Positions 1-12,100 of a stretch of DNA of 64,000 nt are shown one piece after another. Made by a program: the position numbers and the translations under genes. The notes below the pieces were generated by a model, which was not told the DNA's origin, searched no databases, and worked only from the letters and a program-made list of their open reading frames with translations. The DNA is taken from assembly GCF_035582795.1 (NCBI RefSeq), contig NC_134373.1, positions 11,271,501 through 11,335,500 on the forward strand. The letters run 5' to 3'. The stretch is from Mycteria americana. Its lineage: Eukaryota > Chordata > Aves > Ciconiiformes > Ciconiidae. Position 1 is the first letter of the stretch, and each line of letters begins with the position of its first letter.

Positions 1-90
1 GATTGCTGGGCCAGCTCTAGTGCAGCCTCCTGGCAAAGTCTTGCACAGCTTACTCCCGAAGCATCCTGTATCGAGGCTACAATAACCAAA

Positions 91-109
91 GGCTAGGCTA
101 GGCTAGGCT
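91..109. repeat. Short GGCTA tandem repeat
   Basis: Almost four copies of the 5-bp unit GGCTA lie head to tail. This is a simple microsatellite-like repeat with no visible function. Confidence 0.8.
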
Positions 110-319
110 TGAGCTCAAAGGATAAGACTGCAGCCATGGAAAAGCACCTGTTTCATCATTGTCTTCCTCAGTGGCTGACATGGAAAGGAAAAGGGTGCAG
201 GATGTTGTCTGCAGTAACAAGAGTAACTTAAAAGGAAAGCTGAAAAATGTCAAGCGTGACTGTAAAGTAGCTAGAGAAAATCAAAGTGCATTTTAAAATG
301 TTAAAACATACATACTTAC

Positions 320-450
320 ATGGCTGGATGGATTTCCTGCTGAATGCTTTGTAGAGATACTGGACCACAAAATTTCCTTGTTCATCATAATACCTGGTGT
401 AATTTATTAGATTGCCACCTATGTTGTTAGTGCTAGAAGCAGGATTGAAT
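320..450 (-). CDS. Candidate internal coding exon, unknown protein
   Basis: On the minus strand a 131-bp block is bounded by an acceptor (CTGCTCCCAG) and a strong donor (CAT then GTAAGTATG). One frame is open throughout and gives 43 complete codons. The predicted peptide is polar and aromatic-rich, including the segment NYTRYYDEQGNFVVQYLYKA, and contains a possible N-glycosylation site (NYT). The block begins with the third base of a codon and ends with the first base of the next. The pyrimidine tract before the acceptor is weak. A further acceptor-like site lies downstream (exon would start at 208); in the joined frame it reaches a stop after about 13 codons, so a terminal exon there is conceivable. 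I do not recognise the family. An open frame of this length can arise by chance, so this is a prediction, not a gene call. Confidence 0.3.
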
Positions 451-863
451 CTGGGAGCAGTGTTCCTTTAAATCCATATTAGAAATCAATATCCAGAAGA
501 CTTTTCAAGGCCAGAATATGATGTGGTTGTAAAGCAAACAAAGGAGCAGCAGCATGAATGACAGCTTTACTAAAACATTAGGCTTCACCTAAGGCCAAAA
601 TCATGTGTAAGTGGAATAAAATTGCCAGTAATGATCTTGGTCATTAATGTTTAATTATGCATTTCATTATGTAAAGTTCCTATTGTAAAGGAGTTCATTA
701 GTAACAATTAGAGTGCCTTTCTTCTAATGTATACGCACCTGTTCTTAATTACCATGGTATTGAAATCAATACTGAAAAATGCTTAGGTACTTTACATTCT
801 ACATAATGTACTGTATACAGCTAGGATTACACCTTCAATGAGCTCTGCTGACATTGGATATAC

Positions 864-894
864 CTCCTGCTGTTCAGCACCATACCGTTACTAG
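864..894 (-). CDS. Candidate 31-nt microexon linking two predicted exons
   Basis: This minus-strand block lies between a CTTCAG acceptor and a donor reading GGAG then GTATAT. It needs one base from the exon before it and leaves two bases for the exon after it. That is exactly the phase change needed to join the block ending at 966 to the block starting at 450 without a stop. The added residues would be about nine (SNGMVLNSR) plus two split codons. The intron to the upstream block is only 71 bp, near the lower limit for vertebrate introns. The phase fit supports it, but many short splice-bounded segments occur by chance, so confidence is low. Confidence 0.15.
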
Positions 895-965
895 CTGAAG
901 ATCAAGTTAACTTAACATCTGCTAAAATACGTTCCTCTTTGTTCTAAAATGAGGTCAAATCATAC

Positions 966-1184
966 CTTCCTGTAAAATCCAAGTTTCATAGTGAAGGCAG
1001 AAGTTATCTGAATGAGTATTAAATTGATCTTTGTAAGCCATTTTAAAATAATCTTTTCTGTTTTCTATCATTTTTAACTTCTCCATTCTAGAGTCTCGGT
1101 CACTATTACATACTACTGCTATATACAGTATACATAATATAACTCTTAAGTCAACTTCCATGGCATTCATTACCATATGATGTC
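966..1184 (-). CDS. Candidate internal coding exon, unknown protein
   Basis: On the minus strand an acceptor with a good pyrimidine tract (CTATTTCTGTCAG) opens a 219-bp frame that ends at a donor (GGAAG then GTATGATT). The length is a multiple of three and both borders have the same phase (one base carried over). The predicted peptide has a hydrophobic stretch (LRVILCILYIAVV) followed by a charged, probably helical part (RMEKLKMIENRKDYFKMAYK) and an aromatic end. An alternative acceptor inside the block would shorten it to 966-1115 and remove the hydrophobic part. I cannot assign a family. A third open block farther upstream (about 1312-1372) has a good donor, but its phase does not match, so the chain is not secure. 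Confidence 0.3.
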
Positions 1185-4100
1185 CTGACAGAAATAGTTG
1201 CTAGGGATAGTAACTGTATGCCAATAGCAAGAAAGCTAGCCTCAAACATTTCATGTGAGACAACACACTAAAAGCCCATCATCAATTCACTGCTAACACA
1301 TACCAGTTCGGCTCTAAAAAAAATTCTTATTGTTTGTAATTTTTCATACATAGCCAGACATTCTATATAGAAAGTCCAGTTTATATAATATTTAACTTTA
1401 AATGGGTAATGGTGCTTTCTCATGTAATTAATGAAAATTTTTCTTGATATGTATCGGTGATTATGTTTAACAAGCAAACCTTCAACAAGTAATCAATCCT
1501 TAAAATAGTAACCCTTTTAACTTCACCAAAGCATCAGTGAGGTTACTGGTTATAGAGCTATGCCCTAAAATTGCTCAGACCCAGCAACAAACACAGGAGT
1601 AGGATGAGACCCTCCCAAGTTCTCTTTTTCCTCCAGCATTTTGGTTTAGAAACCATATAGCCCACTGAGATTTCAAACGCGATGCTACTTAAAGCCATTA
1701 AAGCTAAGAAATGGTTTGTGGTAAATTGAACCTCAAGCATACCAGGCACCTGTAGGAAGCCAGGCGTGGCTTTCTAGATTGTATCTGATTCCTCAACTGT
1801 CAGGCAGATATTAGGCATGCTCCAGGCAAAATGTGGCTTAAAGTGTCCTTCCAGGTACCAGACCTGTTCTGGTTTAATCTTAGGTGTACTTGAGTCAGAC
1901 CAACCACACTGTCTTTCTCTTTCTCTCTTCTGTGGCCATCCTCCTGCTTATTCAAGCTACAGCAGCATTAGAGCATGGCTCTATGTGATGAATGGTCTTT
2001 AAACCACTTAAATCTCTGATCTGATCCATGTGGTCACTCATGTTCTAAGTGAAAGGATTTTGACATATGCTCTCTTGCACGTGTCCCAGAATTCACAGTA
2101 TGCTCTTCCCCTGTAAAAGCAAAACCATGGAAAGTGAGGAAATATCATAGCACCAATACGGTAGCAGGAAATACTAGCAATAGTCCATGCAGCCTTTTTA
2201 GCACTAAAAAGAAAACTGCCCCATGATATACTAATACACAGAAATAACGGGTGAACCTATTTTTCACAGGAACCCAAATGAAAGTTCATTCCCAGTTATG
2301 ACTTAAAGGTATGATATGCCCGTAATAAACTATAGCATCTTTTTTACGTGAGAATGGAGTTCTCAGGCACATTCTCTTACACAAATTAAAGTTTTTCAGT
2401 GCATCCTGTACTAGATGTACTAAACATTTGCTGGTATCTCAAGACGCTGCCACAAATTTTGCTTGTCAGTTTCACAAGAAGGTGAAAGAGGGTGAAACTG
2501 TCTTCATAATACGAGTCTAGCAGGAGGAACCTTCAAAGAAAAACTGACTGATGTAGCAAATACACAAAAAGCATAAGAACAAAGCAATACTCTCGATTGT
2601 GGGGAAGTTAGGATTTGGATCTGAACACTTCAGACTCAGGTAAACTAACAAACCAAATTAGCACTGGCAAACAACAGCTAGGGCTTGCTTCTAGTGCAAA
2701 TTAAAGGCTATTCTTTAGGGGTTTTTTTCTGAAATATGATTTATAGATGCTACATCTGCAAGCCATATCTTAATTGCATTGCTCTGGTGGTCTGGCTTTA
2801 ATGTACATTTTTAAACATGAAGCTGACAACCCAATAGCATTCATTTAAAATATTTATTTAAATTATTGGTTTGCATCCATTTCTTTAATTTTTTTAAATT
2901 TAAAATAGCCATTCAAATGAACAGTCCTGAAAGATCACTTTGTTCAGAAGGACAATATCAACACTGCAAAAATGCCCGCAATATAATTACACTGCCAATG
3001 TCTTTTAAATTACGCAGATAATTACAGTTTATCTTCACAGAAGAATACTCTAGACAAAAATAATTATCAGATGTAGTCACAGCATCTACTTAATTCTCTT
3101 GCTCAAATGTGGCAAATGTTGTTTTAGGGCTTGGTTTAGTGCTTGTGGAAGACAAAGGAAAAGAAGGGAGTAACATCCTTGCTCTGGACAAGCATTCCTG
3201 CTTTTATCCTCCAGTTCACTAGAGACTGGTTGTTTCTATTTCTGGGCCTTTCCTGCATAAACTGCTAGTTATCCTGAAATGTGTAGCAGTTTTGTGACAT
3301 GCACAAATTACGTATTGGTCTCCTTTCTCTTTGTACATAATCCCAGCTTTGTGATGCAGTACAAGGCTTTTGTCTGGTTTGGGATCAATCACTGAGACTC
3401 TGCTGCTGTAAAGCGACTGGAATTGTTCATTAATCTTCCAGTCCAATAGTTTTGTCTTTCATGAAGTAAAATTGATTTCCTTATCTGAGCTTGTGAAGAA
3501 CTGGAATGTGCACCTTTCTTGATTCATAGCTCAGGATAGGCAGTGATGGAGAAGCTATGAAAGCAGCAGCTTTTAGGATACCAGAAATGGCAGTTTTAGG
3601 TGCAAAAGTCTGATATTTACTCATGGGTGGACTGTATATTGCACAGTAACTAGATAGCACTTTGAAAATAGGAGAGTAGTTTTACTTCTGTGATGACAGA
3701 AAGTCTCTTCGCTCATAAATGGGTATTTAAATTTTGGGAAATGAGATCCTTGGGGAGTATTAGCATTTTTACAGATTTGGTTTATTTATTCTCTGCTGGA
3801 GAGCTTCATGACAGTTTATATAGTACAACAAATCTCTTCAGTTGCAAGAGGGATAAATTTATTCCACTGTGTTTGAATCAGCTGGGAAAATTAGAAGAAA
3901 CTTTGAGTTGAACTACTGAGTAATTTACAGCTTCTTTTTCAAGGACCAGCAGACCCAGGTATAGACAGCATCTCTGTCAGAATCTTACCTATTTGCTGGC
4001 CAGATGGTAGCAAGAAGCACTGGAAATCTGATTAATATCCTGTGGTGGTTTTTATCAGCTCCATGGTTACTGACCTTTCAAATACTTCTCCAAACCTTTT

Positions 4101-7100
4101 GAGATTCTTCTGTTAGTAATATTAATACAGGTAATAGCTGTACCTAATATCCCTTTGGGCCACTACAAAAAGGAGTCAAATCTTGGTTCTCCCCTTTGAT
4201 TTCACTGAAGTTCTCTGATAGTCTCCTACCTAGAAACTAACATTTGAGGAGCTATATTGTTTCCCATTCCTTTCCAAGGTAGTCTGGGATTGCCTGTACA
4301 ATCCTTGCACAGCCACCAACACAAATTCTTGAATCAAAGCCTGAAAAAGAAGATCTGTATTATTTTCAGTTTAGTCTAGACTTTAACCTTTTATCCACCA
4401 TCTACCTCATCTACTTTGCAGTAAAAATGCAAACTATTGAAGCCTAGAGTATAATTACTGTTCCAGACCTAGATCCCAGTTCCACATGGATGCTCTTTGA
4501 CTACGTTCTTATTTTGTCCATTTTCTTTCCACTGAGAAGATACTCAAAGCACTGCATTAATGTTCTGTGGACAGAAAAGAAACAGATAAATCAGCTAGGT
4601 ATACCACAATTACTCCCTGGCCTGCAAAATAATTGCCTTGATAGCCATTTTTCTTACTGTTTTCTCCTACTTTCAGAACTGTCTGCATTAATAATAAGGC
4701 TGTGCATCTAGATATTACTATAGCAGGGCATAAGCTCTGCTAAAGTAAAGTTTAACAGTCACTGTCTGTGCAAAGTTCATCTTCTTTATGGGTTCTACCC
4801 ACATGGTTAGTTAAAAGAAGCAATAAGGAGTGTACTTGCATCTGTATTGCATCAGTAAACAGAGCAGGGAATTTGTACCACTAATGACAAAATATCACAC
4901 CTGCAAAAGGGCAAAAATGTAACACAGACCTTTGATGGTTCTAGATTCTATTCCTCACTCATGTTACATAGTCCTTTATCCCATATAAATACCTGTGACT
5001 ACAGTAAGATAAACATTTTACAGAGGTGTTACCCACCAGATGGTGGTGTTACTGTTTACGATTGTTTCCAGCAGCTGGAATCAATATCTGAAATGTAAGT
5101 CAGACACTGGAAAACTAAAAGCTTTGCAAGTATGTTTTACCACAGCTTGGAATCGCAGCGCTAGAATCTCTGACCTGTGGACACTTGCAATTTGGGGTCT
5201 CCTGACATTGTGATGCTTCTGTAATTTCTTGTAGCATCAGCAGGACTTAGCTAAGCATGCAAGGAAGGAGCTTGAAATAAATATCCTTCATGTACAACAC
5301 AGCCAGAGTATGAAGGTCACCTTAGGAAAAAGGAAATCAATATATGCCAAGAACAAAGGGCCAACACAAAATATAACATATTATTATCCAATGCACAGTG
5401 CTGTACACAGCTTACTGTCAACAAACGCTGAGAAATAACAAGAGAGATGGAGTGAAATCCCTCTTATCATAGTTGTTTGGAAAGCAAAGCAACTGGAAAC
5501 AAACCCGTTCCACCAGGGAGAAATCTTGTCTCTTCCTATGAAATGGCTGACAACTGAGTTGTCTTAGACCAGAGTACAGGAGGGGAACCATAAACAGAGT
5601 AAGCTGTTTTTTATGTTCCGTAGTTACTTATTTCTTTGAAATAAATGTTTTGCGTTACTTATCTCAATCTTCTTATTACTATGAGATCTACTGTGTGTAC
5701 ATTTTCTGTTATAAGCTGGTGGTGTGCTAGATGTAGTTTGAAGGATCTGTTAAAATGCCACTACATGCAGAAGACCACGAGGTTGTAATCAGTAGTAATT
5801 TTTCTGGATTATGTCTCATCTTCATTTACCACATTCTTAACTGACTTTCAAATTGTGGTAGAACTGATTGCAGGCTAGGGTCCCCGCAGGACAGATAGGG
5901 TAAACAGTGCATGAGACATGAATTCATTCAACTCTGCAGATAGAGAAAGGCTTAAGGAACTGTGCTATTCAGAAGGCATTACCCAAATTCCTCTTGGAGG
6001 AGAACTGCATGGCTAATGAACCACACAAAATCTACATGAGATTTCAGAGTGCTAACTGCTTAACCTCAAAAAATCATGTTTTGGTTATCAATTCTGCAGG
6101 GATGAGTGAGATGGGTGCTTTTGGAATTACTTTTGAACAAAAGAACAGATGAGTTGAGAAAATATAACTTTGGTACTTCCCATTTGCTTTGTCAGCTTAA
6201 CAGAATCAAGATAGAACGAGGTATTAAGTATCATTACTATGGGGCTAAAGTGGAAGGCCTTTATTCTACAAATGCCAGCATTAAAAGTGAAGGGAAATTC
6301 AACTACCAGTGCAAGGTAAATTCCTGCATAAGAGAAGAAAATCAATGAGCTATGGCAGTTGTCTGAAAGCTTTATTAGTTCAATGAATCACATTTATACA
6401 GACACTAATAATTATAACATAAATAAGGCAGTCAGAATAATGTAAAATAGCCCATCATATAATACTCAGTATGTCCATGTTATTACCATAGTGTTACAAT
6501 TACTGAAGTTTAATAGAGAAATATGACACACACAGAAAGTAATTGAGATAAAAGAGCACAGTAAATTGGTATAGTACTGCAGAGAGTGATGAGCCACAGT
6601 TATTAATTTCAACAATTACAAACATAGAGCAAGTTCTGCTTCTCTTATCCCAATGAATGATTGTGTTAAAGCAAATAGTCCACACTCCTAATATAATTCC
6701 CCTACTTCATAAATCTGGAAGGTTTGTTAAACATCCCACCTGGATCTTCTGCAATACTGCACTGTTTGAGTGTTTCTTCCACAGCATTAATTGCAGATGG
6801 GGAAGTTCCTTGAAGTGCTGTAGAATGTCTCTGTACTTTGAAGTGTCTGTCCTGAATGTAGCAGACATGCCATCAGCCTGCCTCAAAGCTAAGGACATTC
6901 ATGGATCTCAAATAAAATAAACTAATTCTTTTTTGTGTCTCCTTTACACTAAAAATACCTCTCCTTCACTATCCCTGGAATTATCTCATGTGCTCCTGCC
7001 CTTTTGAGTGGCTTCTTCAGAGGGAGGTAAAGAAAATTGACTGGCTGTCAAGACAGCATTAAGAAAGAAGAAAAAAAAAAAGATAAAGTAGAAAATAATC

Positions 7101-9076
7101 CAGTAAGATACAGTAGTGGTCATGTACATTTCAATGAGAAAAAGCAGGACAGAGGTTTTGCATAATCAAAATAATGGCCATTATAAGGAACAAGTCAAAT
7201 CCAGAGAAATACTAAAAGTCTAGCAAGCAAGTCAACCTGGTGGCACCTTGGCATGATTTACATCAGACAACATTTCCTGGAGAAGAATTTCCGTTGGAGA
7301 GGGACAGGGAGAGGCTCTGCTTGTGGTTTAAGGAGCAAAGGATACCGCCTGACTCATTTGGCTTTGGAAGTCAGCTGAATGGGATTTTATGATTAATCAG
7401 AATGTGCCCAAAGTGAAGTGCTTATATGGTAGGATATCCAGCAAAAACCTTGCTGAGCTCCTCCTGTGATGAGCTCCTCCTTGTTGAGCTCACACATCCT
7501 GTGAGCTCTCCCACTTGTCCAGACATCTATGACTTTTCTAAAAGCCCCGTCAAAACTCTCTGGCCTTATATCACTGCTGGTTTGTGAGTAGTTATCTGGT
7601 CTTAGTCTGAAAAATGAGGGTGACCTAATTTTCCACACACCCACAACATCCAGCAATTAATTCTTCTGTTCCCAAAACAATCTTCCCTCCTGCTAGTTGC
7701 ACATGTGTTCCTTCTGCAGCTTCTTCCTCACGCCACCTTCCTTAATCCCAGTGGGCTGCAGAGGATCCTCAGCCTGACTGCTCCACAGAGCAGGAAAAAG
7801 TCAGAGAAGAGAGCATAAGATTTAGTGCGTCAGTTGGGGGCTGAGGAAAAAAAAAAAAGATGCAGGTATCCTGAGATGCTTCAATGCTTTTAATGAATGA
7901 AATTGTACTGTGAATGAAATGCTTTCAAAGAGAGAAAGAAACCATTTTCTAAATGTTTGCAAGTTCAATTTAGTAGTTAATACTTTGCATAGATATTAAT
8001 AGGGGAACAACTGAGGCTGGATGAGACTGAAAATACCTGTTCTGAATTTGAATTTTTGCAGGCAATCAGAAGGACAATTAAAAAGGATAATGTACAAATA
8101 AGGAGGGAAGATAACAGCTTGAAAATTCATTGAAGTAGAGCTTCAAAATCTTTTGATTTGCAGAACCCCTTCAGTATAGTATTTAATAACTTTTGCAGCA
8201 TTCCTAGGATTTACAGTTGTAAATCTTTAGACTCTGGGAAAGATCAGAGGTTTGTGCCTGTTTAACAGTATCACCTATGAGTCTGAATATAAGGAAAAAA
8301 TATGTAAAGCTGGGAGAGGGAATTACTGCTGGGACAGATGTATGCATTTTCCTGCCGCTGCAGGAATGTACAGATTATCAGTCTGGGTCACTTCGTCTCT
8401 GGAAGAAATTCAAGAATTCATCCATAGGCCTTGTTTTTCCAGCTGCCTTTCTTCAAAGGTATCTAAGTGAGCTCTGTCAGCATAAATCTTTCCATGGAAG
8501 AGCAGCATCTGCATCCTGCCCCACAATATGCACACCCTTTTTCAGGCCGCTTCATGGGAGGTTAGGTGTCCTGTCTGATGAGGGGAAGGAGCAGTGTCAA
8601 CTGCCTGTTGTATGGCTCCTCTAAAAAATTGTATCCAGGATGATATCTTTCACAAATACCAAAATAACCTCTTGCTGTTGTGAGAAGTGTCTTTATGTGT
8701 CTCTGTGTCAGCTTAACTAGAATGTGATAGCACTAGTTGCTGCTGATAAAGCCAGATCTATCATATGAAAAACTATAAAGTACTATTCCAAGTGTATACT
8801 TACATCTCTTTTGATACAGACCAATTTCTAGGATTTAGTAGAGTAAAATAAAAAGTTGAAATATACTTTATATTAAAACAGAGCCAAAGCAAAAAAAGGC
8901 ATTACAGTTTCTTAAATGAGCTATTTCAAGCTTGAGAGCATTTTCAGAACTGCATTTCAGACACAGAAAATCCAAATCTTAACTTTTCACACTAGTTCAA
9001 AAGGGATGTAGAAACCTTGAAATGTTTCATATGATGGAAATCCTTTTCCTCCACTAGTTATACTTTAATCTGTTAC
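1185..9076. other. Non-coding, AT-rich intronic or intergenic sequence
   Basis: I see no supported gene here. Open frames are short (under about 90 codons), lack protein-like composition and often overlap on both strands. The stretch has short A-runs (about 7071 and 7849) and no recognisable transposon body. If the minus-strand exons at the left edge are real, this could be their upstream intron. Confidence 0.6.
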
Positions 9077-9102
9077 TCCCCCCCTCCCCCCCCAAAAAAA
9101 AA
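9077..9102. repeat. C-run followed by A-run
   Basis: A homopolymer junction: two runs of C split by one T pass directly into a run of A. It is low-complexity sequence and a likely site of length variation and assembly error. Confidence 0.9.
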
Positions 9103-12100
9103 GCAATAAAAGGAATTCATAATGCTGGTCATTGAGGTATTCATATAAAAATTAAAAAGGAACCTCAGGCTTTTATAATTATGTATGCATTGCCTTTAAA
9201 GTCTGATCCAGTATCCACTGACATCAAATAGACCTCTTTTGGATGAGACTAGTCACTGATGAGATTGGCTGATATTAGTCACTGAAATGAAGATGCTGTG
9301 TTGCCAGACTCTCTGCGCATATTATGAATCTTAGGTGAAGACCCCATTATTAGTTTGTGCTTACATCAAGCTTTACAAATTACCACAGTATTATTCAGTT
9401 ACTGTGGTATATTTTGTCTTTAATGTTCAGACCTCTCAAAATTCTCTCTCTGTTATTAAGAGCTATTACGTAAAAATACTGTTAGTTCATAATCAGCCTG
9501 CAAAATTTATACATAAAAAAAGTATTTCTCTTTTTGAGGAATCTTACAGTAAGTTGGAAAAAACAACAAAAATCTGTTTACCCATAAAATCAACACATCA
9601 AACTTTATGATTCAAAAGAAAATGTCATAAATACAGAAACTTAGGACATTTGCATAACTCAGACAAGAAATTTCATGTAACCTACTGCCAGTTTTATCAG
9701 TGTTATGTTAAATGATCCTTTCCTGCATTTGCTTCATTGAACCCTAATAACATTTGTCTGTATTTCTGAATTGAAATCATGTTAGCATGACAAACACTAG
9801 AAGAGAAATCTGCTGGGTGATTTATGGGAATGATTTATGAGGAACTTGGTACAGCAGCTTTTAACAATACCTAATCCTGGAACCTTAGCCGTGACCTTCA
9901 TTAACCAGAGAAATACTGCCAATTATTAAAAAAGATTAACTTTGAGTGCCAAATTTCACTTAAAAGCACTTAAAAAACCCCCCAAAACAAAACCAAAGAA
10001 AAGCAGGTTTGGGAAAAGGAAACCGGAAATCTGCTTATGAGGGAGAAAAAATCAAATTTCCAAACCAGAGTTGAGTAATTATTGAAGGACAGATTCTGGA
10101 TGCCAAAAACAAGACAAAAACCACAGATGTGACATGACAGGCAGTTCCCCAGAGGTCACGTCACCAACAGTGCCACTGTGCCCCAGAGGTCAGTTGGATA
10201 GCCTTCCTCACTGAGCACTGAAGTCAGGAGATGTCAAGTGGATCAGACGCATTCTGTCCTGCCGGGTTGCTTCAGCACCCTGCAGAGCACGGACTCAGAT
10301 CTCACAGATAATATAGTCCTATTCTTTTATACCAAGGCTGTGGAAGAAGGGGGGTTGAGATAGCACCCATTCAGGAAACTTTTTCAGAGGCACATGAATA
10401 AACTGGAGAATCCATGGGCAGCTAGAACTGTTCTTTTATATGGTGGACGGGTATATTGATACAATACGACATTAAGCACAGCTATGGTCTACAAAGTCTT
10501 TGCGGTAAAGAAGGACGGTCCTTCTCCTGGAGAAAGGTATTACTTGGATAGTAAGTGTGGTGAGAACACTGGTTATAGTAGTTATGAGGTCTCCCTCTTA
10601 CTGCAGGGCAAAACCACTCCTTATGCTCTGTGCCAACAGCCTGCGCCTCCTTGAGGGCTTTGGACAGGAAGTACGTACATGGCTGCCAATCCAAAGCAGG
10701 CCCTCCCCCTCTCCTTTTGGAGGAGGCGCAGGACAGATGAGACTGTGGCTGTTTATTCCTTGGCTGTGACAGATTTGCACGCTATTATACACTTGCTGTG
10801 TTTGGTTGTTTTCCTCCCATCAAAAGAAAGATGTTTCAAAACTATTGAGAGTAGAGTACAAATGAATCCATATCCCATATGTTGCTATTTATATTCGTAT
10901 ACTCTTAGGGCACCCAGAGGACCTGGTTATGGAGCAGTTCCTTGTGTTCAGTTACTATTCTGCTCATAAACACTTAAGTGCAAACAACTAGATATTGCCG
11001 TGTCTGCCCTTAAATTGCTCATTGTAATTTCACATCAGCTTCTATTCTATATCAATTTTCTATGCAACATATTATAGTATCTGCCCATGTATTTTGTGCA
11101 GACTGTGTAGCAAGAAGCTTAATCTAAAACATCTGCAGCGAGACAAGATAATCGCGTAAACATTATTTCTTGCAGAGGTTCTGTCTATAAACTACACTGA
11201 AGCATGTTTCCACTGCATCAGCACAATCCTACCTTTGCATTTACCTTTTATCATCAAAATGGAGAACAAAGGAAAATAAAATACAAGGGGAAAAGTCAAA
11301 TTCCCAGGCACATAATCAGTATGTTCAGACAGAAACTGACAAAGCTCTGAAAATTATGTCCCTAATCTGTAAACCTGTTCAATAAACTGCATTAAATATC
11401 ACAGCTGAGTGTCTGTTTATGTGCCTAAATTCCCAGTAAGCCATATGGAAAATTACTTTCTAATGTGGAATCACCAGAGCTTTTTGATAGCGAAAAATAC
11501 ACACATGCTAAACTGTTCCAGAGTAATTCACGTAGTCAGTGATTTGCAATTTTCAGAGCCTAATGGATACAGTAGACACTTAAGGGATATCTCAACTTCA
11601 GCAGCAGCATTGTGCTCCATCACATTACCCTGCAATAGAAGCAATGGCACACAACATGGTCTTGTAAAAGATGGTATAAATTATCCTTGTAGTTGAGATT
11701 TAACCTTGAAGGTTGGTATCCATACCCAAGCAATTTCTCTTCAATCGTGCCCTTTAGGCATTTTCCAAAGGATAGGAAACTTGCTCGGTATCAGACATGT
11801 TTTAGCTCTAAAGGTACTTATATGCAGTCTCATCTGCATATAAAATATAATAAGGATGCAGCTTGCCATCAACACACAAATAGCTTTTGTCAGCAAACAT
11901 GCTAATTACAAAAATATGTGTTCCAAGACTTTCCATCTTAGTTCCTTAATGGACTAAGCACATTAGCTGTTTTCTCATTACATCATTTTGGGGATGAGAA
12001 TGAATGCAAGTCCCAACACAGGTTTCAGGCACTAGAGAGTGCAGATTATGAAGATTTACCTAATAGCTGAAAAATTTCACAAACAAAAGAGTCATTTTTA

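Noticed and set aside
1312..1372. Minus-strand exon-like block with a GTATGT donor
   Set aside because: Its end phase does not match the start of the next candidate exon (966-1184), and there is no room for a linking exon.
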